A DNA stretch of 64,000 nt from Collybiopsis luxurians FD-317 M1 (lineage: Eukaryota; Basidiomycota; Agaricomycetes; Agaricales; Omphalotaceae). Position 1 is the stretch's first letter, and each line of letters starts with the position of its first letter. The DNA lies in contig KN834752.1 of assembly GCA_000827265.1 (NCBI GenBank), forward strand, positions 1,230,948-1,294,947. Reading direction: 5' to 3'. The notes under the pieces were generated by a model that ran no database searches, was not told the DNA's origin, and saw only the letters and a program-made list of their open reading frames with translations. Made by a program: the position numbers and the translations under genes. Below are positions 47,092-58,186 of this stretch, one piece after another.

Positions 47092-48471
47092 TTAGGGAGA
47101 AAAGACCGATTTGACTTTGCTATAAAATCCATGATGCCTCTTTACACGCTCCAAATACACATCCTCCCATGTTTCATCGTTGAGTTCACTGTTATTCTTG
47201 GTTTTATTTTTTGCAGCCGCCTCGGCTAGCGATTTCTCTAACCATCCCAGCCGTCGTAAAAGCCTCTCCTGATCTCTCCCATTGTAATAGTTATGCCCCC
47301 CACGAGGATACTCTATTGACTTGCTCGCGCCATCAACGTGGAAGAGCGTATGCTCAGACTCGGACGGAGGAACATGATACAAGTGATTGTGATCATAATA
47401 TAGGGGCGATCGAGTAAAGTGTCGATAACCAAAGAAGAGCGGGGGTAGAGCCGGAACACCTAGCGATGTGACAGAGATTTGGTCAATCGCAGAAGAATCG
47501 GATACTCGAAGGCACTCACCATCGTTGTAAGCTTTAACGAGATATTCGGAAAACGCACTATCGCCCCCATTCTTCTTCCGATACTCGTCTACCAACTCTC
47601 GGTAATAGTCTGCCAAATGAGCATCTCCAGGCCGAGGGGCGCCGAAAGCGACCAGCTTTATGCGCAAATTTGCGGGTAGGATATCATTCGGCACAAGTAG
47701 CTGATCAAGCAATAGAAGATAAGAAACTGCTCCACCCATGCTGTGGCCAGTGACTATAAGTTCTTCAATAGCGCCGTCGCTCCGGTATTGCTCAATTCCC
47801 TTCCTCAACCCATCCAGAATGAACGGCCTTATGCCTTTGTACAGCTGCCAGAAACCTGAGTGAGCAAGCCCCCGACGTGATTTATGCCGATGAGGAAGGG
47901 TTCGTAGATCCTGGATGGCTTGAGGGGCCGTTGAAGTACCGGAAGTGGATATGACGAGTTGTTTTGTGTTGGGCCGATAAGCGACATAGCCATGGAGGTG
48001 AGCGACTTTGCCGAAGAATTCGGAAACTAGCACAGAGCCTTCTAAAGCATTGTACCCTTCCAAAGGAAAATCGGCCTTCAATAGAGAGCTCTGGTTCTTG
48101 AAGAGAAAATCGACCGGAACGACGTTAGTGTATGCAAGCTCGGTAAATTGGCCTAAGGGGTAGAATTGATTGGGGTGAGACGTGCCGGTATTCCAAGACT
48201 TACCTATTTCGGCAAGCTCAGAAAATAGCTTCTCGTCCGCCAGATCTTTGGGAGTAAGTGTATAAGATGAGTGAGTGGCCAGCACTTTCGCGACCCAACG
48301 AAAGTTCATTAGCTTTTCGGCTGCATACATTTCTTTCTGAGCCTGGGTCAATAGGTTCTTTGACTTGGTCTTTGACCTTGGGAGACTATTGCTATCATGG
48401 CTGGATATACTGGAGGTAGACATTGTCATGGAAGATGAGAAGAAAGGAGGATTAAATACATGAAGCAACAC
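47092..48471 (-). CDS. Class 3 lipase (alpha/beta hydrolase)
   Basis: A single uninterrupted exon of 459 codons, unusual among its intron-rich neighbours. The lipase_3 core is plain: VISTSGTSTAPQAIQDL (where the family has FRGT), GLAHSGFWQLY, the nucleophile elbow EELIVTGHSMGGAVSYLL with the catalytic Ser, and KLVAFGAPRPGDAHLAD with the likely catalytic Asp nearby. The catalytic His is probably in the HNLYHVPP or GGHNYYNG segments, not settled. No signal peptide: the N-terminus is Ser/Lys-rich, so it may be intracellular and act on acylglycerols or phospholipids. ATG 48471 gives the longest product; MTMSTSS at 48429 or 48423 is an equally good start. It diverges from the epoxide-hydrolase-like gene with only 191 bases between starts. 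Confidence 0.88.
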   Translation of the reverse strand: MLLHVFNPPFFSSSMTMSTSSISSHDSNSLPRSKTKSKNLLTQAQKEMYAAEKLMNFRWVAKVLATHSSYTLTPKDLADEKLFSELAEIGKSWNTGTSHPNQFYPLGQFTELAYTNVVPVDFLFKNQSSLLKADFPLEGYNALEGSVLVSEFFGKVAHLHGYVAYRPNTKQLVISTSGTSTAPQAIQDLRTLPHRHKSRRGLAHSGFWQLYKGIRPFILDGLRKGIEQYRSDGAIEELIVTGHSMGGAVSYLLLLDQLLVPNDILPANLRIKLVAFGAPRPGDAHLADYYRELVDEYRKKNGGDSAFSEYLVKAYNDGECLRVSDSSAIDQISVTSLGVPALPPLFFGYRHFTRSPLYYDHNHLYHVPPSESEHTLFHVDGASKSIEYPRGGHNYYNGRDQERLLRRLGWLEKSLAEAAAKNKTKNNSELNDETWEDVYLERVKRHHGFYSKVKSVFSP

Positions 48472-48662
48472 CGGGTGCAGGTGGTCAACAGAATGACCAA
48501 GGGGCCACCGATTCCGATCATCGGTCCGAGATGCCCAAAGCCTGTAATGCTTTTCGCGTAATCAACAAGCGCCTATAAAAGCGCCCGTTGCTGTGTCAGG
48601 CGCTTATCAGATCATGTGGCTGGACCACTAACCTGTAAGATATAACCGCAGTCTACTTTGAG
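48472..48662. promoter_or_regulatory. Bidirectional promoter between lipase and epoxide-hydrolase-like gene
   Basis: The 191 bases between two divergent starts must serve both genes. A good TATA element TATAAAA lies at 48574-48580, about 85 bases before the plus-strand ATG. Shared regulation is an inference. Confidence 0.6.
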
Positions 48663-49853
48663 ATGGCAAGCAACTTGAAAGATATACCATTGCCATCCAA
48701 CATCACCTCAAATACTATTCAAATCAATGATTTAAATGTCCATTACCTCCATTCTTCACCTAGCACTTTGGATCCTCATGCTCCCTTGGTTCTTCTCCTT
48801 CATGGTTTTCCAGAGCTGGCGTACTCCTGGCGAAAGATAATGGGACCATTGTCAGAAGCTGGTTATAATGTTGTAGCTCCAGACCAACGTGGATACGGCC
48901 GAACTACTATGCTGGGTTTATCTGGACCTATTAATTACGATGGAGATTTGGCACCTTTTCGTATGTTCAGCCTCGTTACTGACATTGTTATGTTGGTCAG
49001 TGCGCTAGGTTTTCGGAGCGTTGCAGCTGTTGTAGGACATGATTTTGGCTCCATCGTCGCAGGGTATTGTGCACTTATCCGACCAGATCTATTTAGGTCG
49101 GTGGTGATGATGAGCGCACCATTTCCGGGTGCACCACCATTTCTAAATGAAACCATTAAATCTGCGTCTTCAGTAGGGCCTTCGGCCGCTCTCATTGCGA
49201 AACAACTCGCAGAATTGAATCCACCTCGCAAACACTATACCATGTATTTTTCTTCCCCTTCCGCAAACCACGATATGCTTCAGGCCCCTGAAGGGTTGCA
49301 CAGTTTTCTCATTAATTACTTTTACTCTAAAAGCGCCGACTGGCCGGGTAATAGCCACCCACTTCCTCCTCATCCACTCCCTTCCGCTTCTGCATCAGAC
49401 CTGGCTACCTTGCCGCATTATTACATCATGCCTCTTGACGAGACCATGCCCATGGCAGTAAAGAACGCCGCCAAGGAAGGTACCCGTTCATTACAGGAGT
49501 GGTTATCAAACGAGGACCTTCGATTCTACGCCTCGGAATTCTCCAGGACTGGGTTCCAGGGCGGATTGAATTGGTACAGATGCATGACGGAGGCGAAGTG
49601 GACTTTGAACGACATGCGTATTTTTACTGGAAAACGAATAACAATCCCTGCGATGTTCTTGTCAGGTGCTATGGACTGGGGTGTGTATCAGAGTCCAGGA
49701 GTGCTGAATGGGATGAAGGAACGCGTGTGTGAAAAGATGGATGAGGGAAATGTCGTTATGGTTCCCGACGCCGGCCATTGGGTCCAGCAAGAACGACCTG
49801 AGGCCGTCGTCGAGCATTTGAGGAGATTCTTCAAAGGGGTAATCCAGGACTGA
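48663..49853 (+). CDS. Epoxide-hydrolase-like alpha/beta hydrolase
   Basis: Single exon, 396 residues. The order of motifs is that of soluble epoxide hydrolases: the oxyanion-hole motif LLHGFPELAYSWRK, DQRGYGRT, the nucleophile elbow VVGHDFGSIVAGY with Asp as nucleophile, a cap domain (about residues 165-310), the acid in FLSGAMDWGVYQ, and the catalytic His in VPDAGHWVQQERPEAV. The Asp nucleophile and HGFPE favour epoxide hydrolase (or a dehalogenase-like relative) over esterases, which use Ser. Epoxide hydrolases add water to epoxides, in fungi for detoxification of fatty-acid or aromatic epoxides. The two cap tyrosines that activate the epoxide were not assigned with certainty. No signal peptide, so cytosolic. 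The upstream TATA box and ATG context support this start. Confidence 0.88.
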   Translation: MASNLKDIPLPSNITSNTIQINDLNVHYLHSSPSTLDPHAPLVLLLHGFPELAYSWRKIMGPLSEAGYNVVAPDQRGYGRTTMLGLSGPINYDGDLAPFRMFSLVTDIVMLVSALGFRSVAAVVGHDFGSIVAGYCALIRPDLFRSVVMMSAPFPGAPPFLNETIKSASSVGPSAALIAKQLAELNPPRKHYTMYFSSPSANHDMLQAPEGLHSFLINYFYSKSADWPGNSHPLPPHPLPSASASDLATLPHYYIMPLDETMPMAVKNAAKEGTRSLQEWLSNEDLRFYASEFSRTGFQGGLNWYRCMTEAKWTLNDMRIFTGKRITIPAMFLSGAMDWGVYQSPGVLNGMKERVCEKMDEGNVVMVPDAGHWVQQERPEAVVEHLRRFFKGVIQD

Positions 49854-49982
49854 CCTTTTTAACACCGCCGTCAGGTAAAGTTTGGAGAAGGTTTGATGAA
49901 AAATTATGGATTGCGTGTAAAATTACTCTTGTATCCGCATCTATTATATAGCGTGGTTAAGAAGATATTTGGCTCGAAAATT

Positions 49983-50884
49983 TCAAAGAGTTCGGAGTTG
50001 AAATATACATTCATTACATACCTGATTGGCTGCGACTCGTCGTCGCTCATCCACCATTTCCTCGGCATGCGACCACATATCCGGAAGGCCCCGATGGGGC
50101 GCCTCCCAGTCGGGAACGGTGTCTGGATGAGGCATCCAGACGATACGCAGATCTACTCGAGCTGTATTCTCAAATCGTTCCAGCTCGTCTTCATCTACGA
50201 TAAGAACTAAAATTTGTAAAGCCGGAGCTGTAGCGAGTATATATACCAACGAGCCCTCGTCAACGTCCCGGTGCCTAAGATGAAGTCCAAGGCGAGAGAG
50301 AGCCGGTAACAATTGTAGCTCGGGTATCACTAGTGAGTCCTCGCGCCAGAAAACGAGGTCGAGGCAAGTAAGAGAATGAGTCCAAACGCACTCTGAAAGC
50401 TGAAGTCTCCGGAAATGAGCAACCTCTATGGAGAGGCGTCGGAGAGGAAGTGGATGGAAAAGATGTTGAAACAGAACAATAGGCTGTGAACCGATGAAAT
50501 CAACCCAGCAAGCCAAGCTTGACACTCCAATGCACGTCTGAAGGATCGTCCGAGCATCGTGCGGGCTGATGGATACCGTCAAACACAGTCGCTTGACACA
50601 TCGGATAAAAAAATCGGCAGGAAACATCCCCATAGTTCGTAGAAACAACGCAATATCTTCGTGGCCCAGTGTGACCATCTCGTAGATCAGGGGTTGGATC
50701 CTGGCCGTTGACACTGTGTGGTTAAAATCGGAACGTGACACAGCGTAAGCACCGCTCACCATTCGTGCAGCTGGCGGCAGACCAAGGACAAATTTAGCGC
50801 GGTCTTAAGATCCATTCGAGCAGCGACTTCTAGTATGGAGCGCTGCAATTCAACAGGAAGGTCTTGGAGTCTGAATACGTCCAT
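49983..50884 (-). CDS. F-box-like leucine-rich protein, copy 1
   Basis: Exons 50884-50760 and 50700-49983, 280 residues. The N-terminus MDVFRLQDLPVELQRSILEV followed by LNLSLVCRQLHEW is the shortened F-box-like start seen in large agaricomycete families. The phase-2 join gives WIQPLIYEMV. The rest is a chain of leucine-rich helices and strands (RLCLTVSI, CWVDFIGS, LPLRRLSIEV, LTCLDLVFW, LSRLGLHLRH). Such proteins are presumed substrate receptors for SCF ubiquitin ligases, but the F-box here is partial, so that role is an inference. A paralogue with the same build lies 1 kb upstream in the same orientation. Confidence 0.7.
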
Positions 50885-51804
50885 GGATCCCCTCTCACCC
50901 AATGATCAAGCGAAGATTAGGAATTTAAAATGATGGTAAGTAGAAGGAAGGAGAGGGGCGTGAACGCTTCCCAAACTTATGTAGTTGGCAGACGATCGAT
51001 GCTTGCATGGATGACCCGTCGCAGTACCTCACATCTCGAATAGAAATCAATGGAAAAAATTCCATTATTTCTGAGCATCACATGCGTGACAGGGCGGATA
51101 GCATTGGAAAAGTGGTAATGAATTCATTGCGTCTTATCGCGAAAATATCAGCTGGGGAATAGCCCTCAATTGACGTGTATTTTTTTTCTTGAGCCAAACA
51201 AGGACCTACCATAGTTAGTACCATAAATTTCATATCCGAACACCATCTACACGTGGGTTCAGAAGGTAAGTTACATCTATACGCCCACAATTTGAAACGA
51301 TTTAATCAGATTATCAGACCGTAGGCGTAACGATAATAAAGACACAGATGCGACGTCTACCTAGAGCCCCAGGAACTGAGGAAACTGATTTCCGATGATA
51401 CGCGAAGCAAATTTTTCGTCAAAGTCCACGTTCAAAATGCGCCACAAGGTGAGGCAAGAAACAAGGGCGAGTTTGCAATTCAAAATAGACTCGGCGTTTA
51501 CTTCTTCCATCAGCTGCAGTGGTCCTATGGTGAAAAGAAGTAGGCTCGCGACTCGTGTCCGAGTCGAAGGCTTGCTCATGATTCGGAGGCTGTAAATCTG
51601 GTGCAATAAATAAGAATGTGAATTCTACGATATATCTATTTAGATTAGGAGGAATACTATTTGTGGAGCATACAAACACCGACCTTAGACTCTCTAATAA
51701 CACCTAGTACAACTCCTACCCGTAAGCGATTAACATTAATAAAAGGACAACCAAAGCCCGAGGAAAAGTACTTCTAAATTATGCTGGCCAGAGCGTTACT
51801 GGTA
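50885..51804. other. Intergenic region between the two F-box-like genes
   Basis: About 920 bases. Minus-strand open frames 51703-51361 overlap in two frames and carry no motif. The region probably holds the copy 1 promoter. Confidence 0.4.
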
Positions 51805-52714
51805 TTAACAAAGCGCGACGACCTGCATGTCGTTGATAGAGTTGGTGCGATTTGATTCCAAAAGGTCCTGCACGCGGTCCCAGACAGTCAAGCCCCCTGG
51901 GATCCATTCATATGTTGCCTGCCTCATACTAGGAAGCACAACAATATCAACACCTTTCGCCTCGGGGAGATTCCTATACTCTTGAACCTCAGACCATTCG
52001 CCAGATGCAGTCAGGATGACCAGCGTGCGAAGACAGGCACAAGTATCAAGAGCGACGTTGACGGTCGACGCATACGTTCGCCTGCCCCAAACGAAACATA
52101 TGTGTTGGAGGCAAGGGATATGGTTGAAAGACAGCTCATTGAGATCTATAGCTGCCGACCAAAATACAAGTTCCAGGTGACTAAGACACGAAGTCCAGAT
52201 GGACGATGAAGAAGGAACTCTGGGGAGGCGCGTAAAGTGCTCCAGTTCGAGAGACAGGCGTTTGAGGGGTAGAGAGACTAATCCCGCGGTGACCTCGGGA
52301 CATTTCGCATAATCCACCCATAACGCAAGCTGGGTGATCATTCTACAGCTGGCAAAGTGCTTCACTTGGTCCGCGGTAAGTTGATGGTTATACGTTAAAC
52401 AGAGACTGGACACATTTTTGGCAAAGACAGGGGATACTTCGCCAGCATACAGGCGGTCTTTACCAGGGATAGGACCGAGTCCATGCTTCAAGTCACCCTC
52501 GGACCTATTCCAGTGGTCCAGAAGCACATACTCGTGCAGTATTTCATCGGCCCTGTAAAGTACACTTTCATTTAAGTGGAGTTTTTCGAACACTGCCTGA
52601 GACTGACCAGATTTTGACACGATGAGCTACGAGTTGTAATGTCGGAACGATAGAAGGATGTCTTCTCATCGCGAAGCGAAAGATTTGACGCTCCAATTCC
52701 GGTGGGAAGTCCAT
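51805..52714 (-). CDS. F-box-like leucine-rich protein, copy 2
   Basis: Exons 52714-52608 and 52552-51805, about 284 residues. Start MDFPPELERQIFRFAMRR, then LQLVAHRVKIW, joined in phase 2 to ADEILHEYVLLDHW. The intron has donor GTCAGT and acceptor TTTACAG. The body is leucine-rich with blocks that mirror copy 1 in order: SSLCLTYN, ALWVDYAKCP, LPLKRLSLELEHF, LSHLELVFWS, and a final VVLPSMRQATYEWIPGG. The frame is also open through the intron, so an unspliced form cannot be excluded, but the splice gives the better fit with copy 1. Likely an SCF adaptor or a relative of unknown role. Upstream in-frame ATGs exist up to 52891 but add no conserved sequence. Confidence 0.68.
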
Positions 52715-53228
52715 TTCAACGCGTTCCAAAACCTCCCTCCAACGTCTAGAACGAATGCAGGTGATAGAAGGAAGGAAATTTTGGGTAGCCGTGACCCCAG
52801 GTCGCCACGACGGCGCCGGATGTAATCTACCGCGGTCACAGGAGTGGCTTATATAGTACAAAGCGGACAGCTTGAAGAATGCCAAAATCAATATATTGCA
52901 AAGTTTCGGGGCGCCCTTCCGATCTCAGCTTCCATTCATTCATTTGAAAAGAGGTTCTGTATACAACCCACATTTGTCCACGCTCTGTTAAAAAAACAGC
53001 AATTAAGCTTTTCGGGAGAATCTTGATATCTGGTTCATACCTCGAATCGATCCTTCTCGGGCTGGGACTAGTATTCATGCTAGTAATGTCTGGGACTGTT
53101 TTGTGTCGGGGAGTAACTCGTAAGTCGGAACATGAGAATCGGGGAGTAACTCAATCAGTCGGAACGTGAGAATCATCAACTCAAACCTCTCTGTGTCATG
53201 GGCGCCTATTAGCCTCTCTCATTTTTCC
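52715..53228. promoter_or_regulatory. Divergent promoter region with a tandem repeat
   Basis: Between the F-box-like copy 2 and the formyltransferase. It contains two adjacent copies of a 33/34-base unit beginning GGGGAGTAACTC and ending GTGAGAATC or ATGAGAATC (53108-53140 and 53141-53174), ending about 55 bases before the formyltransferase ATG. Confidence 0.6.
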
Positions 53229-54683
53229 ATGCACTGGCAGCCAATATGTCGTCTTCCAAAATCTGTTTTTTGGCCCAAATGCGATACATTCATTAGAAAA
53301 AAGGCTTTCAGCACCTCGCAAGTCTCCCTGTCCGACAAATTCAAGATACTGTTCATGGGACGCGATGAATTTTCCTGTCTTGTGCTGCAAGAACTTCATG
53401 TACGTGCTTTACCAGATTTTTATTTCCCACTTTAATGGAAATCCATCGTAAAGCTTACGGCCTATCATTAGCGCTCAAATGTATGGGAAGAGATACACTT
53501 GGCTACTCATCCTGACCAAAAAGTTGACCGAGGGTCAAGGCTCTCAGTCTGTGAGTATCTCTGATACGTAGACGACTTCACGAGGCTAATCGTTTCGTTC
53601 AGCACCGCTCAAAAGATTGGGACATTCTCTAGAACTGCCCGTACAATTAATTCCTTCCTCAAAGTCGGAATTCAAAGATTGGACGGTAGGTATAATTTAA
53701 TGTCTTGATTAATTTCAACTCATGGTTGCTTTCATTAGCTTCCGCTGCCGTTTTCACGGTTTACAGATTCACCATCCTCTCGCCATATTCTGATAACGGC
53801 ATCATTTGGTCGTATAATACCTCTCAAGATGCTTAAACTTTTTGCCCCGGAGCGTCGACTCAATGTTCATCCTTCCCTTCTCCCGGCATATCGAGGCCCT
53901 GCGCCGATCCAACATGCCATTCTAAACGGCGAAGAGGAGACAGGCGTTTGTGTAATCAACATGCTACCTAGAACCCAAGGTATTGATGCAGGCCCAATAT
54001 GGGGTAAGCGAACCGTCGTATGTGTCTTGCACCTAATTCCTTATTCTTACGAGTTCAACGTTTTTCAGGACATGCCAGAAAGTGCTTTTTACTCGGACCT
54101 GCGAGATAAACTGGCCGGTGAGGGTGGACAACTGCTTGTCTCTGTTCTCCAAGACATGCTGGATGGCAAGGCGGTCTCTGTGCCCCAGTCAGACGCAGCA
54201 TATGCCAAACCTGCCCCCACGATAACAATCGAACATGCTGCTCTTAATTTCACTCAAATGACTGCCGAATCCATCGTACGCATGCATCGAGCGATATCTC
54301 ACCAGGTGATGCCTTTCCCTGCTTTCCCATTCTGAACGGTCCGTCTAACTGAATTTGATTTACAGCGTTCACTCACCGCATTGTTGCATCCCATTAGTTC
54401 AGTCCAAATTCACTCACCGTCCGTGTATACTTCACCTCTGCCCCCCTGGGCACCGACTTGTCCAGGGCGAGCGCGTTATTCTAAACCGGATCAAGCTTTA
54501 CTCATTCGTTGCGCCGATAATTCTGTATTATCTGTGCCCAAGGTGAAGCAAAAAGGTAAGGCTCTTGTAGACGCTGGAGCTTGGTGGAATGGTGTCAGAG
54601 GGTTGGGTCTGGTCATCGATGGCGAGATTAGTTTTGACTCCCCCGAAGGTTTTGACCTGTCATCCCTTGCTCAAAGTCCGTGA
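53229..54683 (+). CDS. FMT1: Mitochondrial methionyl-tRNA formyltransferase
   Basis: Exons 53229-53399, 53472-53550, 53603-53685, 53739-54017, 54069-54305, 54366-54683; about 388 residues. A basic, Ser-rich N-terminus (ending KKAFSTSQVSLS) fits a mitochondrial import signal. The formyltransferase fold starts FKILFMGRDEFSC and continues ASFGRIIP with the family Asn replaced in this position by Arg/Gly context, then NVHPSLLPAYRGPAPIQ with the catalytic His, and TQGIDAGPIWG with the catalytic Asp. The C-terminal domain holds VKQKGKALVDAGAWWNGVRG. The enzyme formylates initiator Met-tRNA with 10-formyl-tetrahydrofolate for mitochondrial translation. The intron at 54018 (donor GTATGT) was chosen over the GTAAGC at 54004 because only it keeps frame. 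An upstream in-frame ATG at 53166 exists. Confidence 0.88.
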
Positions 54684-55514
54684 AGAGATTAGAAACACTT
54701 CCATGGGTTTGTATCTCGTGGACGACGTCGCAATTCACTGATGTGGAGTAACGATTCGTGTTATTCGCCTTCCTCACTCTCCTTGGCAGATGAAGGCAGT
54801 TTTACCGTGACAACCACTACAACTTTCTTCCTAGCCTCTATTCAGACTCTTCCTCTGTCCTAATAGTTCACGAATCACGCAGAATAATTGCTGCATTTTG
54901 AATCCAAAAGATACCCTTTCGCTATCGTACTCTTGTACCAAACACTACTTCAGTCCATGTTTGTATGGCCGATATGCTACATAGCCACGTTTACGGGAGG
55001 ATACAAGTTAGGAACAAGAAGTCACGCAAGATGTCAAACACCGGGAGGACGTGCAACATATCCATCCTGCGTCAAGTCGGTGTCATTCCGCTGTTTAGCT
55101 AGTCCCGCTACTCCCAGTGAGAGTTCCGCTGTTTCGCTAGTTCCGCTACTCCCAGTGAGAGCCCCGACAGCCTAAGCTTGCATTTGAGAACTTTCAGACC
55201 CTGGTGGCGATTTTATCAGACCGATTTCCGAATAATTTACTGGACGATATTCCCTGAGTTATACAAGCAGTATTTGAATTTCTTTGATAATGTATATCGA
55301 ATGTTCAGGCACTTCAGGCTAAATATATGATTTATTAATAGCCACCGCAGCATTAGCGATTTCCTAATTTAGAATTTCTTCGAATCAACGTCATTCAAGT
55401 CTTCAAAGTCGTAATTTGCTGCTTGATCGCCATCAGAATGCCCAACCAACTGCCCTTCCCCCTCCTTTCTTTGTTACCATCTACCTTCAGCTTACCAGCT
55501 TTGAGCTCCTTATC
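54684..55514. other. Intergenic region with a short tandem repeat
   Basis: About 830 bases between co-directional genes. A 38-base unit starting TTCCGCTGTTT and ending CAGTGAGAG is repeated once in tandem at 55086-55123 and 55124-55161 with two differences. No gene seen. Confidence 0.55.
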
Positions 55515-58186
55515 ATGGCCAGCTGGGCCTCCAGCACCAACCCGGGCTTCCTTGCTTTTCTTATCATTAGTTTCTTCTGCTTTGGTCTGAAGTTTCTGCC
55601 AGCAAAAGCAGTCACAGTGTATTACGCTCCGGGCCAAAACCCATTTTCAACGTCCTCAGCTGATGCGGCCTCATACACTGGCGCGGCGGCTTACAACCCA
55701 ACAACACTGGACCCTCCAGCGCTGCCGAATCCCCTGCCTCAACTTTCTTTGAGTTTCAATATTCAAGCTAACCCTCCGGGGATGTCGATTACGCAGTCCG
55801 GCGCTTTCTTGGGCTTCTCGATCGAGATGTCTGTCGCGAATCAAGTTTGTGAGTGTCCCGACCGCGTTGGACGAGGTTTAGGCTAATATATGCTCTTCAT
55901 GGACGTGCAGTGGGAAAAAACTCGTCAGTGGTTGAGTAGCACCTACCATCCGGAACTTCCTGACGATGTTAAAGGACCCTGCTACAAGTTCCATTTTTAA
56001 ATCTTCTGGCCACCATTCAACAGAGAGCAGGGGCAGTTCGCGTTCGCGTCGGAGGAAACTCGCAAGATACAGCTTCCCAGGTTCCTAGTCTGGATAACGG
56101 TAAAGTTTTAGAAAAGGATCTAAATGGGGTCACAAATCCAGTTGGTCTTTCATATGTGCACGCCTTGAATCTCTGAGATGTCGATACCCTCGTTTTGCAG
56201 ACCCAGACCCCTCCTCTCGTGTTCACGCCGGATCTACTTTACATGATGAGAAATATTTCAGATTTCATAAATGTTCGCTGGTTTATCGGTGAGGTTTCAA
56301 TTATTGTTGGAGATATTTCATTCATATCTGAATTTCTCTTTGCCAGGCATCCCGTTCAATGATTCGTCCAATTTCCGCCTTGAGATCGCGCAATCCGGGC
56401 AAACAATCCTGGGAGACTACCTGATTGGTGTCCAAGCTGGTAATGAACCAGACCTGTATGGTAATATTTTGAACATCTCCAGAGGTTTACAACCCGCTTA
56501 ATATCGATAATCTTTTAGCTGCACATGGACATCGCCCATCGAATTACTCGCAGTTTGATTACTTTGGGGAAATAGCAAGCCTCGTTAACGACATGTCCCA
56601 AACACCAGATCTGTCAGTCGCGCAGGACTTGCTTCTCGTACCTAGTGTTTGTGAGTCCTTTCACCGTTTTTGGACGTGAGCTGTTCAATGTCGACTTCAA
56701 CAGCTGGTACCTGGACCCCTGAACAAGTCTGGGACACAGGGATCGTGGATACGTTCCATTCGAACCTTGCTTGGTTGAGTGTTGAGCAGTAAGTGCTGAA
56801 TATTGTGATTCAGGTTAAGAATGGAATATATTACATCTCTATTCCCTTAGCTACCCAACCGACAACTGTTTCGCGGAATTTGGTATAGGCACACCAAGGA
56901 ATGTTACTGAGTTATGGCCGACGTACCTTATGCACACTTCCGCTCAGAGTCTTGTTCAACCGTATCTCAACTCGACAAATTTTGCGCAACAGAAAGGGAA
57001 ACCTTTCATTATGTTCGAGACGAATACAGCTTCTTGCGGTCAGTTCCTACTTGTCTTACGAGTAAGTCCGTCTTTCAGAGTTTCATGATCAAAATTGCAG
57101 GTGGATTTGCGGGAATTAGTGACGTGTTTGGCGCTGCGCTGTGGGGTTTGGACTATGGACTGCTTATGGCTGCGTCGAATTTTTCGGGTGCCATGTTCCA
57201 CGTTGGTGGTGAGAGCGTATATTACAACGTAAGTCAGATGCATACCGTCAGTGAACGGTGAATTAATCGTTCTACTCCTTCTAGCCTTTCATCCGTACGT
57301 CACTAGTGCTCTTCCATGCGACCTCATGCTGAGGCCTCTTAGCCCCTCCAACCAATCAATCGACTTTCCGACAATGGACGGTCGGGCCTGTGTACTACTC
57401 AGCCATGGTCATCGCTGAAGCACTTGGTCCATCCAACCTCTCCCAGGTACTTGAAGTCGGTGCAGAGAATCAGAGCATCTATACGCCGAACTATGTTATT
57501 TACGAGAATGGTCAACCTGCCCGGATGGTTCTGATCAACTTTTTGTCGGATTCGTCTGGTAATAGCAATTATACCGCTAACATACAGATTGGGGGTGGTC
57601 AGACGGGACAGTCAGTTAGCACCCCATCGCAGGTGAAGGTTAAGTGAGTACGTCTATAGATCAGGCACGTGTATAGGCTGACTTAATGAATGTAGATATC
57701 TGACTGCCTCGTCGGTATCGCAGAAAGGTGGTTATACTTGGGCAGGCCAGGTTCGTATGCAACTGATCTCCAATTATCCCCGAAAGTTGATCTCCGCTTC
57801 AGACGTTCGGTGGAAACTTTGATTCTGACGGCAGACTTCAAGGAACTGAGACCATACAAACTATTTCCTGCGATCAAAACGCTCAAATATGCTCCGTACC
57901 AGTCCCAGCACCTGGTGCAGTTTTGGTCTTCCTTACAGATGAATCAACTGAGTCGGCTGGTGCCGCTTCGACAACTTTTGCTACCACAGTTGAAACGAGA
58001 ACTGCGAATACAGCCACGGTTGATCCTTCAGTGCTGGCGACATCGAATGGCCGCAATGGAAGTCTGCCAATTGGGAGCTCGAGTAAAGGAAGTGCGAGCG
58101 GTGTTGTTGGGCTTCGAGAGCTGATCCCAGGGCTGATGGTAGCTCTAGGAATTGGGGCTGCAAGTGCAATTGGACTGCTTTTATGA
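55515..58186 (+). CDS. Secreted or surface GH79 beta-glucuronidase
   Basis: Thirteen exons: 55515-55848, 55911-55923, 55975-56140, 56201-56288, 56347-56460, 56519-56650, 56704-56788, 56851-57038, 57101-57238, 57285-57294, 57343-57643, 57696-57750, 57803-58186. Two exons are only 13 and 10 bases, set by frame and conserved sequence. A signal-anchor-like N-terminus is followed by GFSIEMS, VRVRVGGNSQDT, the acid/base Glu in GNEPDLY, HYPTDNC, and the probable nucleophile Glu in FIMFETNTASC, then GGFAGISDVFGAALWGLDY and a beta-sandwich C-terminal domain. This fits GH79, which removes glucuronic or 4-O-methyl-glucuronic acid from arabinogalactan proteins and other glycans. A Ser/Thr-rich linker and a final hydrophobic stretch (LMVALGIGAASAIGLLL) suggest a GPI anchor. 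It is followed closely by the GH92 gene. Confidence 0.86.

Noticed and set aside
51361..51703. Overlapping minus-strand open frames between the F-box-like genes
   Set aside because: Two frames open over the same stretch without family motifs or plausible splicing to the neighbours.
54004..54068. Reading through the formyltransferase intron as coding
   Set aside because: The frame is open, but a GTATGT donor with CAG acceptor keeps frame and removes a segment with no place in the family.
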